Source: Rossellomorea vietnamensis NBRC 101237
GTDB taxonomy: Bacteria > Bacillota > Bacilli > Bacillales > Bacillaceae_B
DNA length: 64,000 nucleotides
Direction of reading: 5' to 3'
Assembly: GCF_001591825.1 (NCBI RefSeq)
Contig: NZ_BCVQ01000001.1
Span: forward strand, 1-64,000
Positions 45,618-54,912 of the stretch are shown here, piece by piece (positions within the stretch are counted from its first letter, which is position 1; each line of letters opens with the position of its first letter). The notes under the pieces are model-generated. The model ran no database searches and had not been told where the DNA came from. It worked only from the letters and a program-made list of their open reading frames with translations. Both the position numbers and the translations under genes were made by a program.

Positions 45618-48600
45618 ATGATAAAAGTAGGAGATATTGTTTTTGGAACGCATTTTCCGGAAACTGTAGAAGTTAAAAAGGTAGAGAGTTTTGGAGACGA
45701 ATATTTCTCTGTAGCTGCAACAGGGAGAGAATCTCATACATACTATGAACGAATGCTTGATCATCAAGAAATAGAGTCCTTAACAAAAGTCACTAATAAG
45801 TCTATTAGTAAGGAAGAAATGGATGCTAGAGATATTCAACATATCCTTCAATACTATTCATTACAAGTAGAGCAAAGATATTCTAAAGGGAGGTCACTAG
45901 GAAACAAAAATCTTATGCCTCTCCCTCATCAAATTGAAGCAGTATATAGCCGAATGCTTCAAGTACCTCAAGCCCGTTTCCTTTTAGCCGATGATCCGGG
46001 TGCGGGTAAAACGATTATGTCTGGAATGCTAATTAAGGAGTTAAAAGCACGAGAAAGTGTAAAAAGAATTTTGATCTTAGTACCTCCACTCGTTTTAAAA
46101 CAATGGCAGGAAGAATTACATGAGAAGTTTGAAGAACATTTCTTTATTATTAATCGATCAGTAATGAGGCAATATGGTGGGAAGAATCCATTTATTGAAC
46201 ACGATTTTTGTTTAACATCATTATACTGGGCTTCTAGGGAGGATATTAAATCATATGTACAGGAAGCTGACTTCGATTTAATCATTGTGGATGAAGCACA
46301 TAAAATGGCAGCATACACACATGGAGCCATTAAAAAGAAGACCAGCAAAACAAAGTTATACCATCTTGGAGAATCACTCCTAAGAAAAGTGCCACATTGT
46401 GTTTTATTAACAGCGACTCCACATAAAGGTGATATGGAAAACTTTCGCCACCTAATGAGATTAATTGATAACGATATATTCTCTAGTGTCACAGTTAATG
46501 AATCGTTAAAAGAAAAGTCTAACCCTTTTATTATTCGACGGTTGAAGGAGAGTCTTACAAATTTTGATGGTACTCCACTATTCCCTAAGAGGACGACTAA
46601 ATCGTTGCAATTTGAATTGACTGAAAAAGAGTTGGAACTTTATGAGTCTGTTACTGAATATGTTCGGAACCATTTTAATAGAGCCATGAATAACGGAAAT
46701 AATAGTACAGCATTTGCCATGATGCTTCTACAACGTCGTTTATCATCATCCATTGAAGCAATACATCTTTCACTTGTACGTAGAAAAGCTCGTTTAGAGA
46801 TACTCCTTAATGAAACCGAACAAGAACGTAAGAAAATATTTAAGAAGATGAGTAAATTAGAAGTTGATGAGTATGATGAAGAAAGTATAGAAGAACAACA
46901 GAGACTTGAAGAATCGCTTGAATATGCGGTAGACCTAATCGACACAGAAGAGTTAAAGATTGAAATTAAAGAACTCGACAAACTAATCAGCCAAACCTCT
47001 TACCTACGGGCAAATATGATCGAGAGAAAATATGATGAACTGGAACGTACATTATTTGGAACTAATGGATTGCTTGAAAAAGGTGAAAAGATCTTAATAT
47101 TTACAGAATCAACAGATACGTTGAATTATTTAGAACAGCGTTTAAAAGACCGTGTTACACAGATCGCAAAGATTGTAGGACGTTATTCGATGGACGAAAG
47201 GAGAAGGCAAGTAGAGCTGTTCCGAAATGAATGTCAGATTATGCTTGCAACAGATGCAGGAGGAGAATCGATTAATCTTCAATTTTGTAATCAGATGATT
47301 AATTATGATATCCCTTGGAACCCTAATAAGCTTGAACAGAGAATGGGTCGTATTCATCGAATTGGTCAAAAGAACGAAGTAGATATCTTTAACCTTATTG
47401 CTGCAAATACTCGTGAAGGCGATGTAATGATTCGTCTATTAGAGAAAATGGAGAGAATGAGAGATGATCTAGGATCAGACCTTGTTTACGATTTTATTGG
47501 CGAAGTATTGGATGATGAATACGGTAACCTGGCTAATTTAATGGAAGCAGCAATTTTAAAGCGGGAAAACTTGGACGATATTATTGCAAACATGGATAAA
47601 CGTATGTCGGAGGAACATAAACGATTATTAAGATTCTTTGAAGAAGAAAGATTAGCTGAACAGTCTTTTGATTTACCTACAATGAGAAGAGAGCAAAATG
47701 ATTTAGCAGTTCAGAAGCTTCCTCAACGTATATACGCACCATTTGTAGAGCATATCTTTAAGAAACATAATATACGAATTTATGATAGCCAAGAAGGCAA
47801 AACACAACGTATTGATCGCTTTCCGAAGTTTATTAGGGAGGAGTCTAGAAAATTAAACCTGGGGATTGAGAGTATAGTAGACTCAGTAAAATTTACAGGT
47901 TATGCAGATTATGAATCAGATGAGGTAGTTCGCTTAAATAGTGACCACAATCTAACAAAGCTCGCCATGTATCTAACTAAACGTGAGGTAGATCAACAAG
48001 CAACTAATAGATATTCTGTTTCTTATCCTACATCTGAACTACTATCAGTTGGAGTATATTCTTCAATTATTAACGATGGAACGGGAGAAGAATTAAGAAG
48101 AGAGATAATCTTTTTAGCTGAACGGGAAAATGGTGAAGTGATCGAGTTGGATTCATATTGGCTGTATCAACGGTTTACAGGGAGTGTAATGACCTTTGAT
48201 GAAAAAGTTTATCCTTCTATTCAAGTTAAAGCCGTTAAGAAAACAATAGAATTACGTAAGCTCATTAAGAATAAAAGGGAACAGCAGCTGGATAAAGTAT
48301 CTGGTTACTTACAAAGGACATTTAAAAAGCAAATCGACGAGATTATCGATAAACGCCAACAATACGAGTTAGAGAATGTTGAAAATAAAAATAGCGCCCT
48401 GATCAATCAAATGAACGCTAACTTAATTGATACAGAAGTTCGAAGAGATGAACGCTTAATGCTTGTAGAACGCCAGAGAAACATCGGAATGGAACCACCA
48501 AAGTTACTTATGCAACTAGAATTATCACCAAATGGTCAAATAAGTAGACTTGTATCAACAGACTTTAAGGGGATTGTTGAGCAGCATGAAAAGGAAAATG

Positions 48601-48836
48601 GCAGAGGTAATTTCAAAGTGTACAAGCCGTTTGCGCTTGTAGATTTCTATAGTGAGCGGTTTAATGGTGAGCCTAGGTTTATTATTGTGACTAATCAACA
48701 TCATTATTCTCTTAGTGAAGACCATATTGAAGATTTAGGGGATATTCTGGATAAGGTTTATATATATGTTGTCGAAAACGGTAATGTAATAGTGGAGAGA
48801 GCGATGGCAGAAGAAGTATTTACTTTTAAGCAGTAA
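45618..48836 (+). CDS. brxHII: BrxHII-type SNF2-like helicase
   Basis: The 1072-residue product is an SF2/SNF2-like ATPase: DDPGAGKT (125-132), LILVPPLVLKQWQ (motif Ia), VDEAHKM (225), LLTATPHKG (motif III), IFTESTDTLNYL (motif IV), DAGGESINLQ (motif V) and EQRMGRIHRIGQ (motif VI). Length and motifs fit BrxHII of BREX type 3 and the related DrmD of DISARM; the BREX context decides. In published type 3 loci this gene usually lies between pglX and pglZ, whereas here it follows the core and its own terminator-separated unit. The start is ATG with AAGGTGG upstream. Confidence 0.83.
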   Translation: MIKVGDIVFGTHFPETVEVKKVESFGDEYFSVAATGRESHTYYERMLDHQEIESLTKVTNKSISKEEMDARDIQHILQYYSLQVEQRYSKGRSLGNKNLMPLPHQIEAVYSRMLQVPQARFLLADDPGAGKTIMSGMLIKELKARESVKRILILVPPLVLKQWQEELHEKFEEHFFIINRSVMRQYGGKNPFIEHDFCLTSLYWASREDIKSYVQEADFDLIIVDEAHKMAAYTHGAIKKKTSKTKLYHLGESLLRKVPHCVLLTATPHKGDMENFRHLMRLIDNDIFSSVTVNESLKEKSNPFIIRRLKESLTNFDGTPLFPKRTTKSLQFELTEKELELYESVTEYVRNHFNRAMNNGNNSTAFAMMLLQRRLSSSIEAIHLSLVRRKARLEILLNETEQERKKIFKKMSKLEVDEYDEESIEEQQRLEESLEYAVDLIDTEELKIEIKELDKLISQTSYLRANMIERKYDELERTLFGTNGLLEKGEKILIFTESTDTLNYLEQRLKDRVTQIAKIVGRYSMDERRRQVELFRNECQIMLATDAGGESINLQFCNQMINYDIPWNPNKLEQRMGRIHRIGQKNEVDIFNLIAANTREGDVMIRLLEKMERMRDDLGSDLVYDFIGEVLDDEYGNLANLMEAAILKRENLDDIIANMDKRMSEEHKRLLRFFEEERLAEQSFDLPTMRREQNDLAVQKLPQRIYAPFVEHIFKKHNIRIYDSQEGKTQRIDRFPKFIREESRKLNLGIESIVDSVKFTGYADYESDEVVRLNSDHNLTKLAMYLTKREVDQQATNRYSVSYPTSELLSVGVYSSIINDGTGEELRREIIFLAERENGEVIELDSYWLYQRFTGSVMTFDEKVYPSIQVKAVKKTIELRKLIKNKREQQLDKVSGYLQRTFKKQIDEIIDKRQQYELENVENKNSALINQMNANLIDTEVRRDERLMLVERQRNIGMEPPKLLMQLELSPNGQISRLVSTDFKGIVEQHEKENGRGNFKVYKPFALVDFYSERFNGEPRFIIVTNQHHYSLSEDHIEDLGDILDKVYIYVVENGNVIVERAMAEEVFTFKQ

Positions 48837-48873
48837 TAGGAGAGGACAAAAGCAGAATAAGGAGTGTGAACAG

Positions 48874-50538
48874 ATGAAGAACCAAAGAGAAACTATTAGG
48901 AGAATGGTTGGATATTTAAATAATGAAGAAAAGGATGGTGGCTTCTGGCTACCCAATATTCAAAGACCATTTGTTTGGAAAGAGGAGCAAACAGAGCGTC
49001 TCTTTGATTCGATACTTAGAGAATATCCCATAAGTACATTGCTTGTGTGGAAGACTAAGAGCAATATTAAACGTCGAGAATTCATCCAAAACTATAAAAA
49101 GAAACAGAAGTTGTCGGACTTTTACGTATTAGAGGATTCAAAAATAAAGATGTTAGTGCTAGATGGGCAACAACGCTTACAAAGTTTGTTTATTGGCTTA
49201 AAAGGCAGTTACGAGGGAAAAGAATTATATTTGGATATTTTAAGTGGCGATTTAACACAACCTGATGATATTAGATACAAATTTAAGTTTATGGAAAAGG
49301 AAAAGGTTAAATTTCCTTGGATAAAGTTCAAAGATATTGTGTTTAGTAATGGAGAATATGATGAAATTAGTGAAAGACTAATTGATAGATCAGGTATTGA
49401 TTTAACTAGAGAACAGGAAAGACGCGTAAGAAGAAACGTTTCTAAAATAATAAGGATTTTCACTTCAGATGAAACATTGATTTATCAAGAATTAGATAGT
49501 GTTGATAATGAGGAAGCATATACCGAAGATGATGTTGTCGAAATTTTTATTAGAGCTAATTCTGGAGGAACTGTATTAGGAAAATCAGACCTATTGTTCT
49601 CTCTATTATCTGCTAGTTGGTCAGAATCTGATGAGAAGATGGAAGAATTACTAGAGGATATTAATAACACAGGTTACAAATTCAATCGTGACTTCGTGTT
49701 AAAAACATGTTTATCACTGCTTGATAAAGGTGCAGCTTATAATGTTTCGAAATTTAGAGATGAAACTACGCGAGAAGCAATTTCAGATAAATGGGATGAT
49801 ATTGCCAATGCAATCAAGGATGTAAAGGACTTTTTATATGGTAAGACGTATTTAAGGTCAGATAAAGCATTAACATCTTATCTGGGGTTAATACCAGTCA
49901 TTTATTTTAGATATCATTTTAAAAACCAGTGGAATAGCGTTAAAAAGCTAGATGAATATATATTAAGGACATTACTAACTGGAGCTTTTAGCGGAAGTCC
50001 TGATACAGTTATAGATCGTTGTATTGATGCGATAAAAAAATCACAAGATTTTAAAGTAGATGATCTATTTGACGCTATTCGAAGAAGCGGCCGAAACTTA
50101 CAAATTGGTGAAGAAACAATTCTTGAACTGTCTTATGGATCTAAAAACATCCATTTAATTTTTAACCTTTGGTATAAGGACTTTTCATACCATCCTGCAT
50201 TTGTAGATAATCAACCACAAGTTGATCACATCTTCCCGCAGAGTGCATTAAAAACAATAAAAAATGTAAATTCGACTACAGGAAGGAAAGTTTTAGCATA
50301 TAGAGCAGAAGATCGGGATCAGATTGCAAATTGTATGTTATTAACACAGCAGGAGAATGGCTCAGGAGGTAAGAGTGCTACTCTACCGGAAAAATGGTTT
50401 GAAGGTAAATCAGATGACTATTTAGATATGCACTTAATACCTAGAGACAAAAACCTTTGGAAGTTGGAAAACTATCCTCAGTTCATAGAGGAAAGAAAAA
50501 AGCTTATATTGGATAAGTTTAAGGATTTAATCTACTAA
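48874..50538 (+). CDS. DUF262-HNH restriction protein (GmrSD/BrxU-like)
   Basis: The 554-residue product has the DUF262 ParB-like N-terminal domain: LPNIQRPFVWKEEQ, LFDSILREYPI and VLDGQQRLQSL (the DGQQR motif, about 97-101), which in GmrS-type enzymes binds and splits nucleotide. The C-terminal part has VDHIFPQSAL (about 451) then QIANCMLLTQQENGSGGK, the His...Asn...Asn/His pattern of the DUF1524/HNH nuclease. Such proteins cut phage DNA with modified (glucosylated or hydroxymethylated) cytosine. It starts 38 bases after brxHII and is probably co-transcribed with it. BrxU of Escherichia fergusonii is a BREX-associated enzyme of the same class. Confidence 0.85.
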   Translation: MKNQRETIRRMVGYLNNEEKDGGFWLPNIQRPFVWKEEQTERLFDSILREYPISTLLVWKTKSNIKRREFIQNYKKKQKLSDFYVLEDSKIKMLVLDGQQRLQSLFIGLKGSYEGKELYLDILSGDLTQPDDIRYKFKFMEKEKVKFPWIKFKDIVFSNGEYDEISERLIDRSGIDLTREQERRVRRNVSKIIRIFTSDETLIYQELDSVDNEEAYTEDDVVEIFIRANSGGTVLGKSDLLFSLLSASWSESDEKMEELLEDINNTGYKFNRDFVLKTCLSLLDKGAAYNVSKFRDETTREAISDKWDDIANAIKDVKDFLYGKTYLRSDKALTSYLGLIPVIYFRYHFKNQWNSVKKLDEYILRTLLTGAFSGSPDTVIDRCIDAIKKSQDFKVDDLFDAIRRSGRNLQIGEETILELSYGSKNIHLIFNLWYKDFSYHPAFVDNQPQVDHIFPQSALKTIKNVNSTTGRKVLAYRAEDRDQIANCMLLTQQENGSGGKSATLPEKWFEGKSDDYLDMHLIPRDKNLWKLENYPQFIEERKKLILDKFKDLIY

Positions 50539-50561
50539 TCTATTGATGAGGAGTTAAGGCT

Positions 50562-50954
50562 ATGGAATATAAATCTGTGGAAGATATTTTTCCTCTTATG
50601 AAAGATGAATACCACCGAAATACGGCAGAAAAAATCTACACTTTTATAGACGATAATTTTGATGATATTGAAATTGTCTCACTTAGGAAATGTATTTCAA
50701 TTGCAAAGAAAGGTTTTATAAAGTTTGCTACGATCACGACAGAAAATGGTAATGCACTATTACTGCATTTTCCGCCTGAAATTAGAGATAACCTCTTAAC
50801 ACGAAAAGATCAATTTAGTGTTCAGTATGAAAAGCCAAAGCGGGAACTGTATATAAACCAAATCAACATTCCTTTTGCTTACATACATGATGTGAATGAG
50901 TTATATAATTTATTAAAGATTGCTTTCGATAATCCAAGAAGAATCAGAAATTAG
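50562..50954 (+). CDS. Small protein between restriction and Septu-like genes, possibly DUF5655-like
   Basis: The 130-residue product has an N-terminal helix (NTAEKIYTFIDDNFDDIEIV), a Lys-rich middle (ISIAKKGFIKFATIT) and a beta-rich second half ending in FAYIHDVNELYNLLKIA. That order resembles DUF5655 proteins, small domains that often occur with DUF262 proteins, but I am not certain. GAGG lies before the ATG. It stands 24 bases after the restriction gene and 30 bases before the ATPase gene, so all belong to one transcript. Confidence 0.55.
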   Translation: MEYKSVEDIFPLMKDEYHRNTAEKIYTFIDDNFDDIEIVSLRKCISIAKKGFIKFATITTENGNALLLHFPPEIRDNLLTRKDQFSVQYEKPKRELYINQINIPFAYIHDVNELYNLLKIAFDNPRRIRN

Positions 50955-50984
50955 TCATAAGCAAACAATTAATAGGAGGTTTAT

Positions 50985-53084
50985 ATGATTAGAGTTTATA
51001 AGAGTAAATGGCCAGAAACATTTTTTAATGAATGGGTTAAAAAAAAGGATATAGAATACTCTGATAATTATATCAGATATAACTTAGATGAGTATTTTGA
51101 ATATTTTAATAATAAGTGTGTTTTCTGTGAATCCTCCTCATCTGATATGAAGTTAATGGTTGGGTATTACAGACCAATTGAAGGTGCATTAAATATAACT
51201 AATGGTCAGTTCTCTGAAGAACACTATCGATGGTTGGACAAAGATTGGTCAAACACATTAGTCCTATGTGTTGAATGCCATAGAAGTAAAAGCAATAGAT
51301 TCCCTCTTGAAGGAGACTTTTGTTCACTTGAAGCTAATGAATTTGACTTAATTAAAGAAAAGCGTTTATTAATAAATCCCTTTCGTGATTTTCCAGAAAA
51401 GCATTTCTTGTATGATGAAGAAGGAATGATCATACCCAAAACAAAAAAGGGAGAAGTAACAGTAGAAATATTAAATTTAAATAGAAATTCATTAATTGAA
51501 GGAAGAAGAATGGAATTTTCTCAATTTAATAGAATTTGTCAGGCCTTCATAAATGATAAAGAAGATGAGAAAATTCTTGAAGAAATAATAAAGCAGATAA
51601 GTCAAGAAGCGCCATTTGCAGGAATGAAAAGATACTGTTTATTAAGAATGATTGCAGATGACTTAATTCCATATATACGGGACTTTACACCATACCTTAG
51701 CATGCTTAATGGAAGAAACCCTGTTGCAAGAGAAGACATTCCAAATAAGGTTGCTAAAGAGAAATATTTTAATAGAACGAAAAAAAATGATTATTATGAT
51801 GTAACCGATGAAAGAGACATACAGAAATATTTTTCTAAACAGAGGTTTATAGAATCAGTTGAAATAAAAAACTTTAAAGGCTTAAACCATGTGAATATTG
51901 ACTTTAGGTTAAGTCAAAGTAAGGATGCCCCATGGTTAATGCTGTTAGGGGAAAATGGAATTGGTAAGAGTTCAATACTTCAGGCAATATCTATTGGGTT
52001 AATGGGTGAACAAAAGCGTAAAGAAGTTATTAAAAAGAACGCTAGTAATTTTATAAAGAATCAAAAAAGTGAAGGTTTTATAAAAATATATCTAACTGGG
52101 ATGATAGACCCTATTATAATATATTTTAAAAGAAACAGTCATTTATTTGAGGGAAAGAATCATATTGACCCTAGAGTCTTAATACTATCGTATGGTTCCA
52201 CTAGATTACTACCAACCGAAGAAAAATCGAATAATTTTAAACTTTCTTGGGCTCGAGTAGAAAATCTTTTTGACCCATTTGAACCATTGGTTGATGTAGA
52301 AGACTATTTAACATGGGTAAAACAAGAAGACTTTGATAGAGTAAAAAGTGCAATTGAGGATTTATTCTTGGAGAAAGTAGAAATAACAAGAACACATGAT
52401 ACTAAAGAAATAAGATTTCAATTCGCTAACTCGTCAGTTAAATTAGAAGATTTGAGTGATGGGTATAAAACAATAATTGCACTAGCAACTGATATTATGA
52501 TGGTAATGAAAAATAGATGGCGTAACTATGATGCTGAAGGGATAGTTTTAATAGATGAATTAGATGCACATCTTCATCCAAGGTGGAATATAGAAATTGT
52601 AAGGAGATTAAGAAAAGCATTTCCTAAAATACAGTTTATTGCTACAAGTCATAATCCCTTAACACTAAGGGGGCTATTGAAGAATGAAGTTGCTGTAATG
52701 TTTGAGGATAATGATGATAAAGAGACTTTGCTAATACAAGATTTACCCTCACAAAAAGGGATGAGGATTGAAGATATTCTTACCTCTAAATTTTTTGGAT
52801 TGTATGATACTATACCTGAATTGAATATTTATTTTCAAGAATACTATAAATTATTAGCACAACCATCCCCAAGCGGAGAACAAGCAAAAAGAATTAATGA
52901 GTTAGAAGATTACTTATCTGAATATAATAAGCTTGGATTAACAAAAAGAGATAAATTGTTTTATAAGGCAATAGATATATATTTAGCAAGAGAAAAAGAA
53001 AGAAACGAGGAGATAAATATCTCTTCTTTTTCTCAAGAGATTGAAGAAGCTATTAATTCACTTACAAGGTTGTATGGAAAATGA
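50985..53084 (+). CDS. Septu-like ATPase (PtuA-type) with an N-terminal HNH-like zinc domain
   Basis: The 699-residue product has an N-terminal domain with CVFC (about 45-48) and CVECHRSKSNRFPL (about 96-109), the two zinc knuckles of an HNH protein. The catalytic element that reads IEHFRP in the partner PtuB is VGYYRP here, so the His is replaced by Tyr. An ABC-type ATPase follows with LGENGIGKSS (about 322-331), LSDGYKT (signature, about 490), IVLIDELDAHLHP (Walker B, about 521) and ATSHNPLTLRG (His switch). ATPases of this kind pair with an HNH nuclease in Septu. AGGAGG precedes the ATG. Its stop overlaps the next ATG by four bases. Confidence 0.82.
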   Translation: MIRVYKSKWPETFFNEWVKKKDIEYSDNYIRYNLDEYFEYFNNKCVFCESSSSDMKLMVGYYRPIEGALNITNGQFSEEHYRWLDKDWSNTLVLCVECHRSKSNRFPLEGDFCSLEANEFDLIKEKRLLINPFRDFPEKHFLYDEEGMIIPKTKKGEVTVEILNLNRNSLIEGRRMEFSQFNRICQAFINDKEDEKILEEIIKQISQEAPFAGMKRYCLLRMIADDLIPYIRDFTPYLSMLNGRNPVAREDIPNKVAKEKYFNRTKKNDYYDVTDERDIQKYFSKQRFIESVEIKNFKGLNHVNIDFRLSQSKDAPWLMLLGENGIGKSSILQAISIGLMGEQKRKEVIKKNASNFIKNQKSEGFIKIYLTGMIDPIIIYFKRNSHLFEGKNHIDPRVLILSYGSTRLLPTEEKSNNFKLSWARVENLFDPFEPLVDVEDYLTWVKQEDFDRVKSAIEDLFLEKVEITRTHDTKEIRFQFANSSVKLEDLSDGYKTIIALATDIMMVMKNRWRNYDAEGIVLIDELDAHLHPRWNIEIVRRLRKAFPKIQFIATSHNPLTLRGLLKNEVAVMFEDNDDKETLLIQDLPSQKGMRIEDILTSKFFGLYDTIPELNIYFQEYYKLLAQPSPSGEQAKRINELEDYLSEYNKLGLTKRDKLFYKAIDIYLAREKERNEEINISSFSQEIEEAINSLTRLYGK

Positions 53085-53956
53085 TTCATATAAAAAGGAT
53101 AGAGTGCCCGGAAGTATTAGATTTTAGTAACCCAGATTCTGAAGGTTCTAAAGAATTACAAGAAGCAATTAAACATTTTGAGAAAGATGATCGTAATTTT
53201 GAATTCAAGGCTTATAAAAAAGGTAATGTAAAAGAGATACTTGAAACTATGTTTAATTATAAATGTGCTTACTGTGAGAGTAGGATATCACCTGTCACAT
53301 ATGGAGATATAGAGCATTTTAGACCCAAAAAGGCTTATCATTCTAGCAACGATGAAGATTTAAAATATCCAGGATACTATTGGCTTGCTATGAATTGGGA
53401 AAATTTATTACTTGCATGTGACACATGTAATAGAACTTATAAGAAAAACCAATTTCCTTTATTAGATGATAATAATAGAAAGAAAAGGCATGATAATGAT
53501 ATTATTGAAGACCCAAAACTAATAGATCCTTGTGATGAAGATATAGATCCACAAGACTATATGTATTTCACAAAAGAAGGAATAGTTAAGTATATAGGGG
53601 AAGAAGGAAGTAAAGGAGATATATCTATTCATGTCTATGGTTTATATAATCCAAAACTAACCGAAAACAGGAAAGAGTTAGCAATAGATATAGAAGATAA
53701 AAAGACTCTAATATTAGGGTACCTTAAAAGAATTTCAAAATTAACGAAGGCTTCTAATGCAGAAGAGCTTAAAGAAGTAATAGAAAGTGATGTAAAAGAC
53801 TTGGAAATTGTTTATAATTCTTTAAATAGAATAAACCTTCCTACAGCACCTTATCTAGGAATGGTTAATAATCTAACTGCTGATTTTTTTACAGAGTATG
53901 GCCCAATAATAGAAAAGTTGTTATCCAGGTTTAATCAATTAACAGATAACAATTAG
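53081..53956 (+). CDS. Septu-like HNH nuclease (PtuB-type)
   Basis: The 291-residue product starts with the typical PtuB run: CAYCESRISPV (about 61-71), IEHFRPKKAY with the catalytic His (about 77), YYWLAMNWENLLLACDTCN (about 103-117) and KKNQFPLLDD. The CxxC pairs bind zinc. A helical C-terminus follows. The ATG overlaps the ATPase stop (ATGA), so the two are made together. In Septu, PtuA controls PtuB, which attacks nucleic acid on infection. A terminator follows at 53993. Confidence 0.83.
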   Translation: MIHIKRIECPEVLDFSNPDSEGSKELQEAIKHFEKDDRNFEFKAYKKGNVKEILETMFNYKCAYCESRISPVTYGDIEHFRPKKAYHSSNDEDLKYPGYYWLAMNWENLLLACDTCNRTYKKNQFPLLDDNNRKKRHDNDIIEDPKLIDPCDEDIDPQDYMYFTKEGIVKYIGEEGSKGDISIHVYGLYNPKLTENRKELAIDIEDKKTLILGYLKRISKLTKASNAEELKEVIESDVKDLEIVYNSLNRINLPTAPYLGMVNNLTADFFTEYGPIIEKLLSRFNQLTDNN

Positions 53957-53992
53957 TACATAATAAATAAGAAAATGAATAAATGAAGGAAC

Positions 53993-54023
53993 CCCTCATC
54001 TAGAAACTAATCTAAGATGAGGG
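53993..54023 (+). terminator. Hairpin ending the BREX-Septu unit
   Basis: CCCTCATCT and AGATGAGGG pair around a 13-base loop with inner AGA/TCT pairing; only a short T-run (TTGTAT) follows. Confidence 0.55.
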
Positions 54024-54246
54024 TTGTATATTATAACTCATTTATTAGTTTACCCTATCTAACTTTACGGTAAAATGTATTAAATATAAGAATATTATAA
54101 TCTTGAAAAAGGTACCTGTCACAGTTGCTTGAAGGTAATGACGTGTAGATGCTGTGGTTAAGTGGATGTGAGTAAAAAAATACAAAAAAGGAGAAAAAAC
54201 TTGTGTCCCTTTTTTAAAATGAATAAATAATGTTTAGTGAAGCTAT

Positions 54247-54438
54247 CTAAGACAAAAAGTTAATCTGCCTCTTAGCTTCCTTCAATGTCTTTTGTCTATT
54301 AAATCCCCTAAAAGCATAAGTTGTTGATTTTTTATCTCGAATAAATACTTCTCCATAACCGTCCTTACAATTAAACCCCATAATGGTATAGAGTGTGGTT
54401 TCTTTATCTTTAATAACGTAAAATTCTCTTTTTATCAT
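54247..54438 (-). CDS. Tiny partner of the XRE regulator, copy 2
   Basis: The 63-residue, basic product is a sister of the 69-residue protein at 32971: GFNCKDGYGEVFIRDKKS and TTYAFRGFNRQ share GYGEV, TT and FRG with it. It lies 40 bases after the XRE gene (54479), with a ribosome binding site GGGAGG before its ATG. The XRE plus tiny-protein order on the minus strand is the same on both sides of the BREX locus. Confidence 0.62.
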   Translation of the reverse strand: MIKREFYVIKDKETTLYTIMGFNCKDGYGEVFIRDKKSTTYAFRGFNRQKTLKEAKRQINFLS

Positions 54439-54478
54439 GATACCTCCCTAGATGAATAGAGATTAATAAAATGAAAGT

Positions 54479-54763
54479 TTACCTTTTCTTAATTGTACGC
54501 TTTTTCACTTCTTCTTGAAAGTGAGGGTAAAGATCTTTGATGGCTTTGGTCAACAAGTCAGATGGATCATCAAGGTTTAACGCTGCAGCTACATTGAAAA
54601 GGGTGACGATGGTAGTATTAACATTCCCTCTTTCAATGTCTCCCATGTGGGTGTGATGAAGACCAGCAAGTTCTGCCAATTCATCAATCGTTAAATTCTG
54701 AAGTTTTCGTTCTGTACGAATCTGCTTGCCAATAATGTTGTTTAATCCGTTATGTATATCCAA
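54479..54763 (-). CDS. XRE-family repressor, copy 2
   Basis: The 94-residue product is a Cro/C1 domain: IGKQIRTERKLQNLTIDEL, AGLHHTHMGDIERGNVNTT (recognition helix) and LFNVAAALNLDDPSDL. It ends in a basic tail (KKRTIKKR). The start is TTG at 54763 with GTGAGAG and GAGGTGGG upstream. It is divergent from the MazG-like and PLD-helicase genes. The intergenic region has an inverted pair of ACACGACA/TGTCGTGT boxes, likely operators. Confidence 0.82.
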   Translation of the reverse strand: MDIHNGLNNIIGKQIRTERKLQNLTIDELAELAGLHHTHMGDIERGNVNTTIVTLFNVAAALNLDDPSDLLTKAIKDLYPHFQEEVKKRTIKKR

Positions 54764-54822
54764 CTCTCACTACCCACCTCTACCTCTATTATTCAAGGGG
54801 GAATTGAGAGTTAACACAGACT

Positions 54823-54912
54823 AAACACGACATTTTGAAATAAAGTGAGGCGAAATAGTAGATTTTTAATAGGTACATCTAAAGTATTTTCATTTGGAAC
54901 TATCTGTCGTGT
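54823..54912. promoter_or_regulatory. Inverted ACACGACA / TGTCGTGT boxes, possible XRE operators
   Basis: AAACACGACA at 54823-54832 and TGTCGTGT at 54905-54912 are reverse complements over 8 bases (ACACGACA at 54825), about 75 bases apart, in the gap between the divergent XRE and MazG-like genes. The second box lies just before the likely promoter of the MazG-like gene. Confidence 0.45.

Noticed and set aside
45968-46492. 174-codon minus-strand frame inside brxHII
   Set aside because: It lies opposite the Walker A and DEAH motifs of the helicase and has no ribosome binding site.
45618-48836. DISARM system reading (DrmD) for the large helicase
   Set aside because: The motifs would allow it, but no DrmA, DrmB, DrmC or DrmM-type genes are nearby, and brxF, brxC, pglX and pglZ directly upstream favour BREX.
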